In this document: positions 1-6,301 of the stretch, in pieces
Numbering within the stretch: position 1 is the first letter of the stretch
Layout: each line of letters starts with the position of its first letter
Source of the DNA: Oscillospiraceae bacterium
GTDB lineage: Bacteria; Bacillota; Clostridia; Oscillospirales; Acutalibacteraceae
Reading direction: 5' to 3'
Assembly: GCA_015066165.1 (NCBI GenBank)
Contig: SVOX01000065.1
Location: forward strand, 1-8,216
Length of the DNA stretch: 8,216 bases
The notes under the pieces: model-generated
The model's input: the letters and a program-made list of their open reading frames with translations, nothing else
Databases searched by the model: none
Told to the model about the DNA's origin: nothing
Made by a program: the position numbers and the translations under genes

Positions 1-264
1 TTTACCGTTTGAACCGGCTTTAGCCGAAATAGTAACAGTTTTACCTTCTAATTTTTTAGCGGTTGCATTTGCAGCATCGATTTCTTCTTGCTTGTGGTGG
101 GCAGCCGCTGCCTCACGGTTTTTAAGGTCGTTCATGGCGGTATTGTTAGCTTCAATTGCTAATTTTTTTGGGAACAAAAAGTTACGGGCGTAACCGTCAG
201 ATACGTTACAAAGTTCACCTTTTTTTCCATGTCCTTTAACGTCTGCAAGTAAAATTACTTTCAT
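1..264 (-). CDS. rplI: 50S ribosomal protein L9 (5' part, cut by window edge)
   Basis: Large-subunit ribosomal protein that binds 23S rRNA and helps hold the reading frame. The 88 codons present begin MKVILLADVKGHGKKGE and continue through DGYARNFLFP, the signature of the L9 N-terminal RNA-binding domain. Residues from about 45 onward, rich in Ala, Lys and Glu, are the start of the long connecting helix, and AKAGSNGK at the cut edge is where the C-terminal domain normally begins. The family is usually about 150 residues, so roughly 60 are missing to the left. The start is fixed by a GGAGG site 8 nt upstream, inside the end of the ribonuclease J gene. With only 3 nt between the two genes and no terminator, L9 is very likely made from the rnj transcript. 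Confidence 0.97.
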   Translation of the reverse strand, partial: MKVILLADVKGHGKKGELCNVSDGYARNFLFPKKLAIEANNTAMNDLKNREAAAAHHKQEEIDAANATAKKLEGKTVTISAKAGSNGK

Positions 265-267
265 TTC

Positions 268-2073
268 TTAAACCTCCATTAATATTGGTAGCACCATTGG
301 GCTTCGTTTGGTTTTGGTAAACAAAAACCTTGAAACACCATCTTTTATTTTTGTTTTTATAGTTGTCCAGTCACGAACGTTATGAATATAACAACGTTCC
401 AAAACGTCACAAACAACTTCCTTTATTTCGTTCATAAGGTCTTCAGATTCTTTTACATATACAAATCCACGTGATAATATATCGGGACCTGAAACAACTT
501 CCCTTGTTAAGCGGTCAAGCGAAACCGCAACAACAATAATACCGTTATCGGATAAATGTTTACGGTCACGAAGCACAATACTTCCAACGTCACCAACACC
601 AAGTCCGTCAACAAAAACTCTACCGGCTGTTACAGTTTCGTTCCACTTAATACTCTTTTTAGAAACTTCAAAAACTGCGCCGTTAACACCAAGTAAAATA
701 TTTTCACTTGGAATTCCCATTTCTTCAGCCAACATTTTATGCTTTATTAAATGCTTTTGTTCACCGTGAACGGGAATAAAATATTTGGGTTTTACAATGC
801 TCATCATAAGTTTTAATTCTTCTTGACAAGCGTGTCCCGAAACGTGAACGTCATACATACGCTCATAAACCACTTCGGCACCCCTACGCATAAGTTCGTT
901 TACAACTTTGTCAACAAATTTTTCGTTACCTGGAATTGGTGTTGCCGAAATAATAATCATATCACCCGGCATAATTGCCACTTGTCTATGGTCAGAAAAC
1001 GCCATTCTATGAAGTGCTGAAAGCGGTTCACCCTGACTACCGGTGGTAATAATTACAGTTTGCTCGGGTGGGAAATTTTTAATTGTTTCAATTGGGGTTA
1101 AAACATTTTTAGGAACGTTTAAATAACCCAACTCTTCAGCAACGTTTACAACGTTTAACATACTTCTGCCCGAAATTGCAACCTTGCGGTTACAACGAAC
1201 TGCTTCATCAATTATTTGTTGTATGCGGTGGATATTTGAAGAAAAGGTTGCAACAATAATTCTTCTGCCTTCGGCTTTTTTAAAGAAATGCGAAAAGGAA
1301 CCGCCAACCAATTTTTCAGAAGACGTATAACCGGGTCTTTCAGCATTAGTCGAGTCAGAAAGCATTGCCAAAACGCCTTTTTTTGAAAGTTCGGCAAAGC
1401 GGCCAAAATCTATAACGTTATCATCAATAGGTGTTGTATCAATTTTAAAGTCACCCATATGAACAACAGTGCCGGCATTAGTTTTTATTGCAAATGCCGC
1501 AGCGTCAGGTATTGAGTGATTTACGTGAATAAACTCAACGTCAAATTTACCAAGTTTTACAACGTCACCAGGGTTTACTGTATTAAGTTTGGCACTTTCA
1601 AGTAAACGATGCTCTTTAAGTTTTCCTTCAATTAACCCAACGGTTAATCTTGTAGCATAAATAGGTAAATTAAAATCACGCAAAAGATAAGGTATAGCGC
1701 CGATATGGTCTTCGTGACCGTGAGTTACAACCATACCTTTGATTTTATCTTTATTTTCGAGTATATAAGAAAAATCCGGAATTACTATATCAATACCGGG
1801 CATTTCTTCATCGGGAAAAGCCATACCGCAGTCAACAAGTATCATATCACCGTCATATTCATAAAGAGTGATATTTTTACCAATTTCCAAAAGTCCGCCA
1901 AGCGGAATAATTTTAATTGGCGGTTTTGTTTGCTTTGGTTTTTGCTTGCTTTTAGGTTTAGTGTTTTGTTTAACTGTTTTACTTTGTTTTTGAGTTTTAT
2001 TTTTTACATTCTTAAAATTCTTGTTTTGTTTTACCGGCTTTTTAACGTCTTTTTTAACGTTTTTTTCGCTCAT
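268..2073 (-). CDS. rnj: Ribonuclease J with lysine-rich N-terminal extension
   Basis: Metallo-beta-lactamase/beta-CASP ribonuclease (5'-3' exo- and endonuclease) that processes and degrades mRNA in the cytoplasm. The 601 residues show the whole core. THGHEDH at 117-123 supplies zinc ligands H118, H120, D122 and H123; H186 and D208 (HMGDFKID) complete the lactamase site; SDSTNAERPG (239-248) and ITTGSQGEP (342-350) belong to the beta-CASP part; SGHA (412-415) and VHGEQ (435-439, H436) are the C-terminal catalytic motifs. The C-terminal domain runs to the end. The catalytic core starts near residue 53 (IKIIPLGG); before it lies a low-complexity tail of mostly Lys, Gln, Thr, Asn and Pro. B. subtilis RNase J1 is about 555 residues, so the extra length is this tail. 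The start is supported by GGAGG at 2080-2084, 6 nt upstream. J1 versus J2 cannot be decided here. Confidence 0.97.
   Translation of the reverse strand: MSEKNVKKDVKKPVKQNKNFKNVKNKTQKQSKTVKQNTKPKSKQKPKQTKPPIKIIPLGGLLEIGKNITLYEYDGDMILVDCGMAFPDEEMPGIDIVIPDFSYILENKDKIKGMVVTHGHEDHIGAIPYLLRDFNLPIYATRLTVGLIEGKLKEHRLLESAKLNTVNPGDVVKLGKFDVEFIHVNHSIPDAAAFAIKTNAGTVVHMGDFKIDTTPIDDNVIDFGRFAELSKKGVLAMLSDSTNAERPGYTSSEKLVGGSFSHFFKKAEGRRIIVATFSSNIHRIQQIIDEAVRCNRKVAISGRSMLNVVNVAEELGYLNVPKNVLTPIETIKNFPPEQTVIITTGSQGEPLSALHRMAFSDHRQVAIMPGDMIIISATPIPGNEKFVDKVVNELMRRGAEVVYERMYDVHVSGHACQEELKLMMSIVKPKYFIPVHGEQKHLIKHKMLAEEMGIPSENILLGVNGAVFEVSKKSIKWNETVTAGRVFVDGLGVGDVGSIVLRDRKHLSDNGIIVVAVSLDRLTREVVSGPDILSRGFVYVKESEDLMNEIKEVVCDVLERCYIHNVRDWTTIKTKIKDGVSRFLFTKTKRSPMVLPILMEV
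273..277 (-). promoter_or_regulatory. rplI ribosome binding site inside the rnj 3' end
   Basis: GGAGG on the minus strand is formed by the Met-Glu-Val codons just before the rnj stop. It sits 8 nt before the rplI ATG. Ribosomes finishing rnj therefore pass over the rplI start region, which suggests translational coupling (inference). Confidence 0.85.
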
Positions 2074-2109
2074 ATATTTCCTCCGTTTAAAAAATTATGT
2101 ATAAGTATC

Positions 2110-2239
2110 CAATAATTAGGTAAAAATTTCCCTTATAATATATCTTATAACATATTACTATTTTTTATATGCTCTTGTCAAGTAGATAATGATAATATTA
2201 TGGTCTAATTACAGATTTATAATCAATAATTAGGCAAAA
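2110..2239. repeat. Pair of short direct repeats flanking the rnj promoter
   Basis: CAATAATTAGGTAAAA at 2110-2125 and CAATAATTAGGCAAAA at 2224-2239 match at 15 of 16 positions in the same orientation, 114 bp apart. One copy lies in the presumed rnj leader and the other upstream of the candidate -35 box. They could be binding sites for a regulator or chance in AT-rich DNA. The rest of this 239-base gap holds the rnj promoter and the terminator of the next gene. Confidence 0.4.
2152..2181 (-). promoter_or_regulatory. Candidate promoter of rnj-rplI
   Basis: On the minus strand a perfect -35 box TTGACA (2176-2181) is followed after 18 nt by TAATAT (2152-2157), which matches the -10 consensus at 4 of 6 positions. 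It would give a leader of about 70 nt. The -35 is convincing and the -10 only fair. Confidence 0.5.
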
Positions 2240-2270
2240 TCTCTTACAGGGTTTTATTTACAGTCGTTTA

Positions 2271-2304
2271 TAAAAAAGACAGCCCCTTTACACAAGGAGC
2301 CGTC
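2271..2304 (-). terminator. Rho-independent terminator of the LRR gene
   Basis: On the minus strand GACGGCTCC pairs with GGGGCTGTC (9 bp, two of them G-T) around a 9-nt loop, and the stem is followed at once by TTTTTTAT. It starts 8 nt after the stop codon of the leucine-rich repeat gene and separates it from rnj. Confidence 0.9.
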
Positions 2305-2312
2305 AATTAAAC

Positions 2313-3923
2313 TTATTTGGTTTTCTTTTTAGTTGCTTTCGACCAAGCGGAATAGTACTTCTTGCCTTTATAGGTCTTATAGGTGCGAACCCTTACATAG
2401 TATGTTTTCTTCGATTTTAATTTCTTAATGGTCTTTGATATAGATGAATTTTTCTTTAGTGTTACTTTCTTAGCTGACCTAAAATTCTTTTTAAGTGAAT
2501 ACTGAATTTCGTAACCTGTAACACTCTTGTTGCGCTTAATCTTAACAACTAAACTCTTCTTTTTAGCGGTAACTTTTAAAATTTTTGTGGTTTTGGGTAC
2601 AAGTTTTGGAATAACTTTTACGTTCTTTTTATCACCGCAAACCGTACACACATTACCCGATGAACCCGCTTTAGCATAAGTGGCTTTGTTATTAAACGGT
2701 TTATAATTATGCTTGTTTGTCTTTGGAATTACTTTATTATAACTATCACCGCAAGAACAACTGTAATTCATAACACCTGTGTTTTTACAAGTAGCGGGTG
2801 TTACAACCTTTTGCGAGTAATTATGTTGAATACACGGTCCGTTGCTGTTATAATGCCAAATAACATTATCTAAACTATCGTTCATATCGCCAATTTCAAT
2901 ATTATTTTTATCGACTTCGCTACCTTTATACCAAATGTCGGTAAGATTATCGCAAAATCTAAACGCTTCAGCGCTTATTCTTTCAATACCGTTTCCCATA
3001 ATTACGCTTGTAAGATTATCACAATCCACAAAAGCGGCAATGCCAATGCTTTTAACACTATTCCCCATAGTTACACTTGTAAGATTATCACAATTATCAA
3101 AAGCATAATCACCTATGCTATTAACTGTGTCAGGAATTATATATGTTATTCTTGTGTTATTATTTGGATATCTTATTAACTTTGTTTTATTCTTATTAAA
3201 TAAAACATCGTCTATGGAAGAATAATTTTCATTATTTTCATCAACTTTTATGCTTGTAAGTTTATTACAACCTCCAAAAGCATCATAACCTATACTTTTA
3301 ACACTATCGGGTATAGTTATATTTTTTAGAATGTTGCAAGCGCAAAAAGTACCATCACCTATGCTTTCAACACTGTTTGGTATAATTATGCTCGTAAGAT
3401 TATAGCAATACATAAAAGCATAATCTCCTATGCTTTTTACACTATTCCCCATAGATATACTTGTGAGTTGATAACAATACATAAAAGCATAATTCCCTAT
3501 ACTTTCAACATTGTCTCCTAAGGTTATACTTATAAGATTAGCGCACCACTCAAAAGCGTACTCACCAATACTAGTAACACCATTTCCTATAGTTACACTT
3601 ATAAGTTTATCACACATTCTAAAAGCAGAATCACCAATGCTTTTAACGCTATCAGGAATTATTACGCTTGTAAGATTATCACAACTAAAAAAAGTATTAT
3701 CCGCTATGCTCGTAACAGGATAACCTTCAATTTCACTTGGTATTTCAAGGTCACCGCTTATACTTTCATCATAACTTGTAATAGTAACTTCATCGTCTTT
3801 GATTATATAATGAAGATATTGGAGCGGATTTTCGATTGTGTTGGCGCCGACTGATATAGCGCCAACAGGCACAACTGATAAAATCATAATAAACATCAAA
3901 ATTATCGATATTATCTTTTTCAT
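2313..3923 (-). CDS. Secreted BspA-like leucine-rich repeat protein
   Basis: Extracellular protein of 536 residues; the ligand is unknown. Residues 1 to about 27 are a signal peptide (MKK, then a hydrophobic run to VPVGA). Residues 81-334 carry LRR_5 (BspA/Treponema-type) repeats of 23 residues with the pattern CxxLTSVxIxxSVxSIGxxAF. One unit is stretched by a 36-residue insert (about 226-261) containing VLFNKNKTKLIRYP, a usual variation in this family. Next come two short Cys segments, TPATCKNTGVMNYSCSCG (375-392) and VCTVCG (425-430), then a very Lys-rich C-terminal domain (about 444-536) with TGYEIQYS and TYYVRVRTYK, which looks like a fibronectin type III fold. I see no LPXTG, dockerin or S-layer motif, so anchoring is unclear; the basic tail may bind the cell wall (inference). 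The start has GGAGG at 3931-3935. The gene stands alone with its own promoter and terminator. Confidence 0.9.
   Translation of the reverse strand: MKKIISIILMFIMILSVVPVGAISVGANTIENPLQYLHYIIKDDEVTITSYDESISGDLEIPSEIEGYPVTSIADNTFFSCDNLTSVIIPDSVKSIGDSAFRMCDKLISVTIGNGVTSIGEYAFEWCANLISITLGDNVESIGNYAFMYCYQLTSISMGNSVKSIGDYAFMYCYNLTSIIIPNSVESIGDGTFCACNILKNITIPDSVKSIGYDAFGGCNKLTSIKVDENNENYSSIDDVLFNKNKTKLIRYPNNNTRITYIIPDTVNSIGDYAFDNCDNLTSVTMGNSVKSIGIAAFVDCDNLTSVIMGNGIERISAEAFRFCDNLTDIWYKGSEVDKNNIEIGDMNDSLDNVIWHYNSNGPCIQHNYSQKVVTPATCKNTGVMNYSCSCGDSYNKVIPKTNKHNYKPFNNKATYAKAGSSGNVCTVCGDKKNVKVIPKLVPKTTKILKVTAKKKSLVVKIKRNKSVTGYEIQYSLKKNFRSAKKVTLKKNSSISKTIKKLKSKKTYYVRVRTYKTYKGKKYYSAWSKATKKKTK
2955..3683 (-). 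repeat. 69-bp tandem coding repeats in the LRR gene
   Basis: The 23-residue protein repeat appears in the DNA as a 69-bp period. Units begin at Cys 81, 104, 127, 150, 173, 196 and 219, then again at 278, 301 and 324 after the insert. Some neighbours are still nearly identical: CAATACATAAAAGCATAAT occurs at 3406-3424 and again exactly 69 bp later at 3475-3493. This suggests recent duplication and a capacity for copy-number change. Confidence 0.85.
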
Positions 3924-3958
3924 TAAAACTCCTCCAAAGAGAAAATTTCCACAATTAC

Positions 3959-3987
3959 ACTATACCATATTCCGCTCAAAAATACAA
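3959..3987 (-). promoter_or_regulatory. Promoter of the LRR gene
   Basis: On the minus strand TTGTAT (3982-3987), a 17-nt spacer, then TATAGT (3959-3964). The -10 matches 5 of 6 consensus bases and carries the extended TGG in front of it, which offsets the weaker -35. The leader to the ATG would be about 30 nt. Confidence 0.6.
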
Positions 3988-4016
3988 TAATTGTTACAAA
4001 CAAAACAAAACTTTAT

Positions 4017-4043
4017 AAAAACGGGAGGGTATAAAATCCCTCC
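4017..4043 (-). terminator. Rho-independent terminator of the small membrane-protein gene
   Basis: On the minus strand GGAGGG pairs with CCCTCC around an 8-nt AT loop, followed after CG by TTTTTATAAAG. It lies 16 nt past the stop of the 89-codon gene and ahead of the LRR gene promoter. Confidence 0.75.
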
Positions 4044-4059
4044 ACTAAAAAATTTAAAT

Positions 4060-4329
4060 TCACAATAAAATGATAAGCCCCACCGTTGCTATTGCAACGC
4101 CTAAAGAAATCAGCGAAAATATGATAATTTTTTTATGATGATATTTTTTTCTAAGCGGTTTGCGTGTCATAGCATTATCGAAATTAAATGAAAACGTACT
4201 TGCCGCACGTTTTAATTGTTTAGCGCTCAAATTTCCATACTGCGGTGTCACGTAAAACACAATTTTCTCAAAGTACCTGCTACCCGTATTATTAACTTCA
4301 ATAACTGTTTTGTTTACCCCTTTTACCAT
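4060..4329 (-). CDS. Small hypothetical protein with C-terminal membrane anchor
   Basis: I do not assign a function. The 89 residues have a soluble, fairly polar front part (KTVIEVNNTGSRYFEKIVFYV at about 7-27, then a likely helix LSAKQLKRAA at 34-43), a basic stretch RKPLRKKYHHKK (56-67), and one hydrophobic segment from about 68 to the last residue. With positive charges just before it, the segment should leave the N-terminal part in the cytoplasm, as in a tail-anchored protein (inference). There is no signal peptide and no Cys. The start is supported by AAGGAG at 4336-4341, 6 nt upstream. A terminator follows the gene. The 162 nt before it hold no strong promoter; TATAAC near 4368-4373 is a weak -10 candidate, so read-through from the DUF6062 gene is possible. 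The real ribosome binding site and the clear membrane segment argue for a true gene. Confidence 0.8.
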   Translation of the reverse strand: MVKGVNKTVIEVNNTGSRYFEKIVFYVTPQYGNLSAKQLKRAASTFSFNFDNAMTRKPLRKKYHHKKIIIFSLISLGVAIATVGLIILL

Positions 4330-4491
4330 AAAAAACTCCTTCGTATGTCTTTGAATTTATATTTGGCAAAATTTGTTATAGTTATTCAGTTAACATAAAA
4401 AATATGGATAACTTGTTGTATAAGTGGGATAAAAGGCATAAAATAGCCGAAAAGTTATCAACATTTAACATTTTTCGACATATTATGTAAA

Positions 4492-5187
4492 TTATTCCAC
4501 CGAATAATGTCTGCCGTCTAAAAACGCAACTGTTCGTTCCACAACGTCTTTACTGGTTCCCCAGTCTTTTTCTCCTTCGTTTGCACGGTAGTCGTACATA
4601 GAGCAATATTTTTGCAAATCACTGTGAAGTGCCTTTACATATTCACCCGTAATTCTTGTAAGATTACTTTCAAATTCACTACTGTATTTTCTTAAATTTT
4701 TCTTATCAGCACTATTCATCAAAAGTTCATAATGCGGTAAGCAAATTGTATTTTGCGAGTTAAACATATCTCTAAAATCACGGTCGTTTTCATAAGACAA
4801 AAATATTGTTTTAATCATATTTTCAAAGCCCCAATTCACCTTTGAACAAACAAAGCAAGAATCGGAAAGTTTTTTTGCCTTATCCCCTTTTTTAGAGGCG
4901 GAATTAAATAACTTTTTCTCAAAAATATCTTTGCCTATTTCGTTAATATGAGATTCAAGAATAAGGGCTAATTGCAAACGGCCGCGAGAATTTAGCATCA
5001 TATCAAAATGCTTTTCACAAAAGCCCAATTTATTGGTTTCAATTCTAACGTCGGGCTCCATCATAGCAGCCCCCATTATGTACTCAACAATTCTTTTTTC
5101 AACCGTTTCTTTCATACGGCAAATGGGACAACCGTCGTTAACTTCAAAAACTTCGCTAACAGGTATTGTACAAATATCTTGACGCAT
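4492..5187 (-). CDS. DUF6062 family protein with two CxxC/CxxH pairs
   Basis: Cytoplasmic protein of 231 residues that I place in DUF6062 by its opening (DICTIPVSEVFEVNDGCPICRM) and Cys layout; no function is established to my knowledge. Four half-motifs come in two matching pairs: C20-x2-C23 with C57-x2-H60, and C111-x2-C114 with C149-x2-H152. Each pair could bind one zinc, giving a two-lobed protein, perhaps from an internal duplication (inference). The rest is mostly helical and charged. No signal peptide or membrane segment is seen. The reading frame is open further upstream to 5334, but the ATG at 5187 is preferred: it has AAAGGAA 9 nt upstream and a TATAAT box at the right distance, and the extra residues would run through the promoter and into the divergent glycosylase gene. 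Confidence 0.85.
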   Translation of the reverse strand: MRQDICTIPVSEVFEVNDGCPICRMKETVEKRIVEYIMGAAMMEPDVRIETNKLGFCEKHFDMMLNSRGRLQLALILESHINEIGKDIFEKKLFNSASKKGDKAKKLSDSCFVCSKVNWGFENMIKTIFLSYENDRDFRDMFNSQNTICLPHYELLMNSADKKNLRKYSSEFESNLTRITGEYVKALHSDLQKYCSMYDYRANEGEKDWGTSKDVVERTVAFLDGRHYSVE

Positions 5188-5213
5188 AACAAAAAATTCC
5201 TTTACACTTTTTA

Positions 5214-5242
5214 TTGATATTATACCACAAAAATTATATAAT
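5214..5242 (+). promoter_or_regulatory. Promoter of the DNA glycosylase gene
   Basis: TTGATA (5214-5219), a 17-nt spacer and a perfect TATAAT (5237-5242). The start point would fall near 5249, almost directly before the GGAG ribosome binding site at 5251-5254, so the leader is only about 15 nt. It shares its DNA with the divergent DUF6062 promoter. Confidence 0.8.
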
Positions 5243-5247
5243 GCAAA
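5219..5247 (-). promoter_or_regulatory. Promoter of the DUF6062 gene
   Basis: On the minus strand TTTGCA (5242-5247), 17 nt, then a perfect TATAAT (5219-5224) preceded by TGG, an extended -10. Transcription would start near 5212, leaving a leader of about 25 nt. The box positions interlock with the promoter on the other strand. Confidence 0.75.
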
Positions 5248-5263
5248 TATGGAGTGATTTTTT

Positions 5264-6100
5264 ATGCTTAAAACCGAGTTTAAAAATAATAATACATATA
5301 TTTTTGGGTTAGAAGAATTTGACCTGCCACACACACTTGACTGCGGACAGGCATTTCGCTGGGTGAGTGACCAAAACGGTAAATGGTCGGGCGTGGCATT
5401 TGGTAAATATTTGGAACTTGAAAAAACAAAAGACGGTACAATTGTTCTTTATAACACAACAAAAGAAGATTACGAAAACATTTGGTACGATTATTTTGAC
5501 CTTTCACGTAATTATAAGGAAATTGTTGAAAATTTAAGTCAAAACGAAGTTTTAAAAAAGGCGTGTGAATATTCTTACGGTATAAGAGTTTTAAACCAAG
5601 AACCTTTTGAAACGCTTTGTTCTTTTATAATTTCACAAAACAACAATATAAAACGAATTAAAGGTATTATAGAACGCCTTTGTGAAAACTTTGGGGAATA
5701 CAAAAACGGGTATTACGCCTTCCCCACCGCCGAAAAAATTGCCGGTTTAACTCTTGAAGACTTGGCGGTACTTCGTAGCGGATTTAGAGCAAAGTATTTA
5801 CTTGATGCCGCCAAAAAAGTTGTAAACGGTGAAGTTGATTTGCAAAATCTTAAAAATCTACCGCTCGACGAAGCAAGAACAGAACTTATGAAAATTGTTG
5901 GTGTGGGACCAAAAGTTGCCGACTGTTGTCTTTTATTCTCTCACCGTCATACTTCTGCTTTTCCTAAAGACGTTTGGATAAAAAGGGCTATGGAAGTTTT
6001 ATTCAATGGCGAACTTCCAAAAAATGCCCAAAAATACGCAGGTATTGCCCAACAATACATCTTTTTTTATGCCAGAGATACAAAACTTTTAGAAGAATAA
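5264..6100 (+). CDS. ogg: OGG1-type 8-oxoguanine DNA glycosylase/AP lyase
   Basis: Base-excision repair enzyme that removes oxidised guanine (8-oxoG) from DNA and nicks the abasic site. The 278 residues follow the OGG1 plan. An N-terminal OGG_N domain (about 10-110) contains LDCGQAFRW (25-33). The helical HhH-GPD core follows, with ISQNNNIKRIKGIIERLC (123-140), the counterpart of the SSNNNI segment in human OGG1. The hairpin IVGVGPKVADC (211-221) holds the expected Schiff-base lysine K217, and FPKDVW (233-238) the catalytic aspartate D236. Both key residues are present, so the enzyme should be active and bifunctional (family knowledge). The start has GGAG 9 nt upstream. The gene is divergent from the DUF6062 gene. 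No terminator is seen after it, and the folT promoter begins 3 nt past the stop. Confidence 0.93.
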   Translation: MLKTEFKNNNTYIFGLEEFDLPHTLDCGQAFRWVSDQNGKWSGVAFGKYLELEKTKDGTIVLYNTTKEDYENIWYDYFDLSRNYKEIVENLSQNEVLKKACEYSYGIRVLNQEPFETLCSFIISQNNNIKRIKGIIERLCENFGEYKNGYYAFPTAEKIAGLTLEDLAVLRSGFRAKYLLDAAKKVVNGEVDLQNLKNLPLDEARTELMKIVGVGPKVADCCLLFSHRHTSAFPKDVWIKRAMEVLFNGELPKNAQKYAGIAQQYIFFYARDTKLLEE

Positions 6101-6103
6101 TAC

Positions 6104-6131
6104 TTGACATACTAAATAAAAAGTATATAAT
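6104..6131 (+). promoter_or_regulatory. Promoter of the folT operon
   Basis: Perfect TTGACA (6104-6109), 16-nt spacer, perfect TATAAT (6126-6131). Transcription should start near 6138, a few bases before the riboswitch. The -35 box begins 3 nt after the glycosylase stop codon. Confidence 0.88.
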
Positions 6132-6141
6132 AGACATATCA

Positions 6142-6237
6142 ACAGAGTAGATAACAAAGCGTTAAGTGTCTTGCGGACGGGGAGTTGCCGTAAGAACGAA
6201 GGATTATTCCCGCGGTTTTGTTATCGCATCCCGCTGT
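6142..6237 (+). ncRNA. Tetrahydrofolate (THF) riboswitch
   Basis: The leader carries the folT-type THF riboswitch pattern: AGAGTAGATAACA, GCGTTAAGTG, GGGGAGTTGCC, AACGAAGG, CGCGG and GCATCCCGCTGT, in that order. P1 is ACAG (6142-6145) with CTGT (6234-6237). P2 is a 9-bp stem, GATAACAAA (6150-6158) with TTTGTTATC (6217-6225). GCG (6159-6162 region) can pair with CGC (6211-6213), and TCTTGCGG pairs with CCGTAAGA as an internal hairpin. The class senses reduced folates and normally lowers expression of folate uptake or synthesis genes when folate is plentiful. The next gene is a folate S component, which fits. The control device is the hairpin at 6262-6292. Confidence 0.93.
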
Positions 6238-6261
6238 CAAATAATATGTGATTTTTGTAAT

Positions 6262-6292
6262 CTCCTATTATCGACAATACGGGTAATAGGAG
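6262..6292 (+). promoter_or_regulatory. Hairpin hiding the folT ribosome binding site
   Basis: CTCCTATTATC (6262-6272) pairs with GGTAATAGGAG (6282-6292): 11 bp with one T-G, around a 9-nt loop. The right arm contains most of the AGGAGG site (6288-6293) that lies 8 nt before the folT ATG. Its position directly after the riboswitch suggests control of translation. The stem is followed by GTTTGTTTT, so a weak terminator role cannot be excluded. Confidence 0.85.
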
Positions 6293-6301
6293 GTTTGTTT
6301 T

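Noticed and set aside
1705..2115. Open frame of 136 codons opposite the rnj 5' end
   Set aside because: It is the antisense of the Lys-rich, low-complexity rnj start and reads as Phe/Leu-rich text. No ribosome binding site is seen, and it is best explained as a shadow.
4403..4463. Two DnaA-box-like words, TTATCCATA (minus, 4403-4411) and TTATCAACA (plus, 4455-4463), as a possible origin
   Set aside because: Each differs from TTATCCACA by one base, but two words are too few, and neither dnaA nor dnaN is present. Chance in AT-rich DNA is likely.
4430..4490. Terminator after the DUF6062 gene
   Set aside because: CGAAAA/TTTTCG with an 18-nt loop and GGC/GCC with an 8-nt loop are both too weak, and no proper T run follows a stable stem.
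5188..5334. Longer start for the DUF6062 protein with 49 extra residues
   Set aside because: The extra part has no ribosome binding site, crosses the TATAAT promoter and overlaps the divergent glycosylase start. The ATG at 5187 has both signals.
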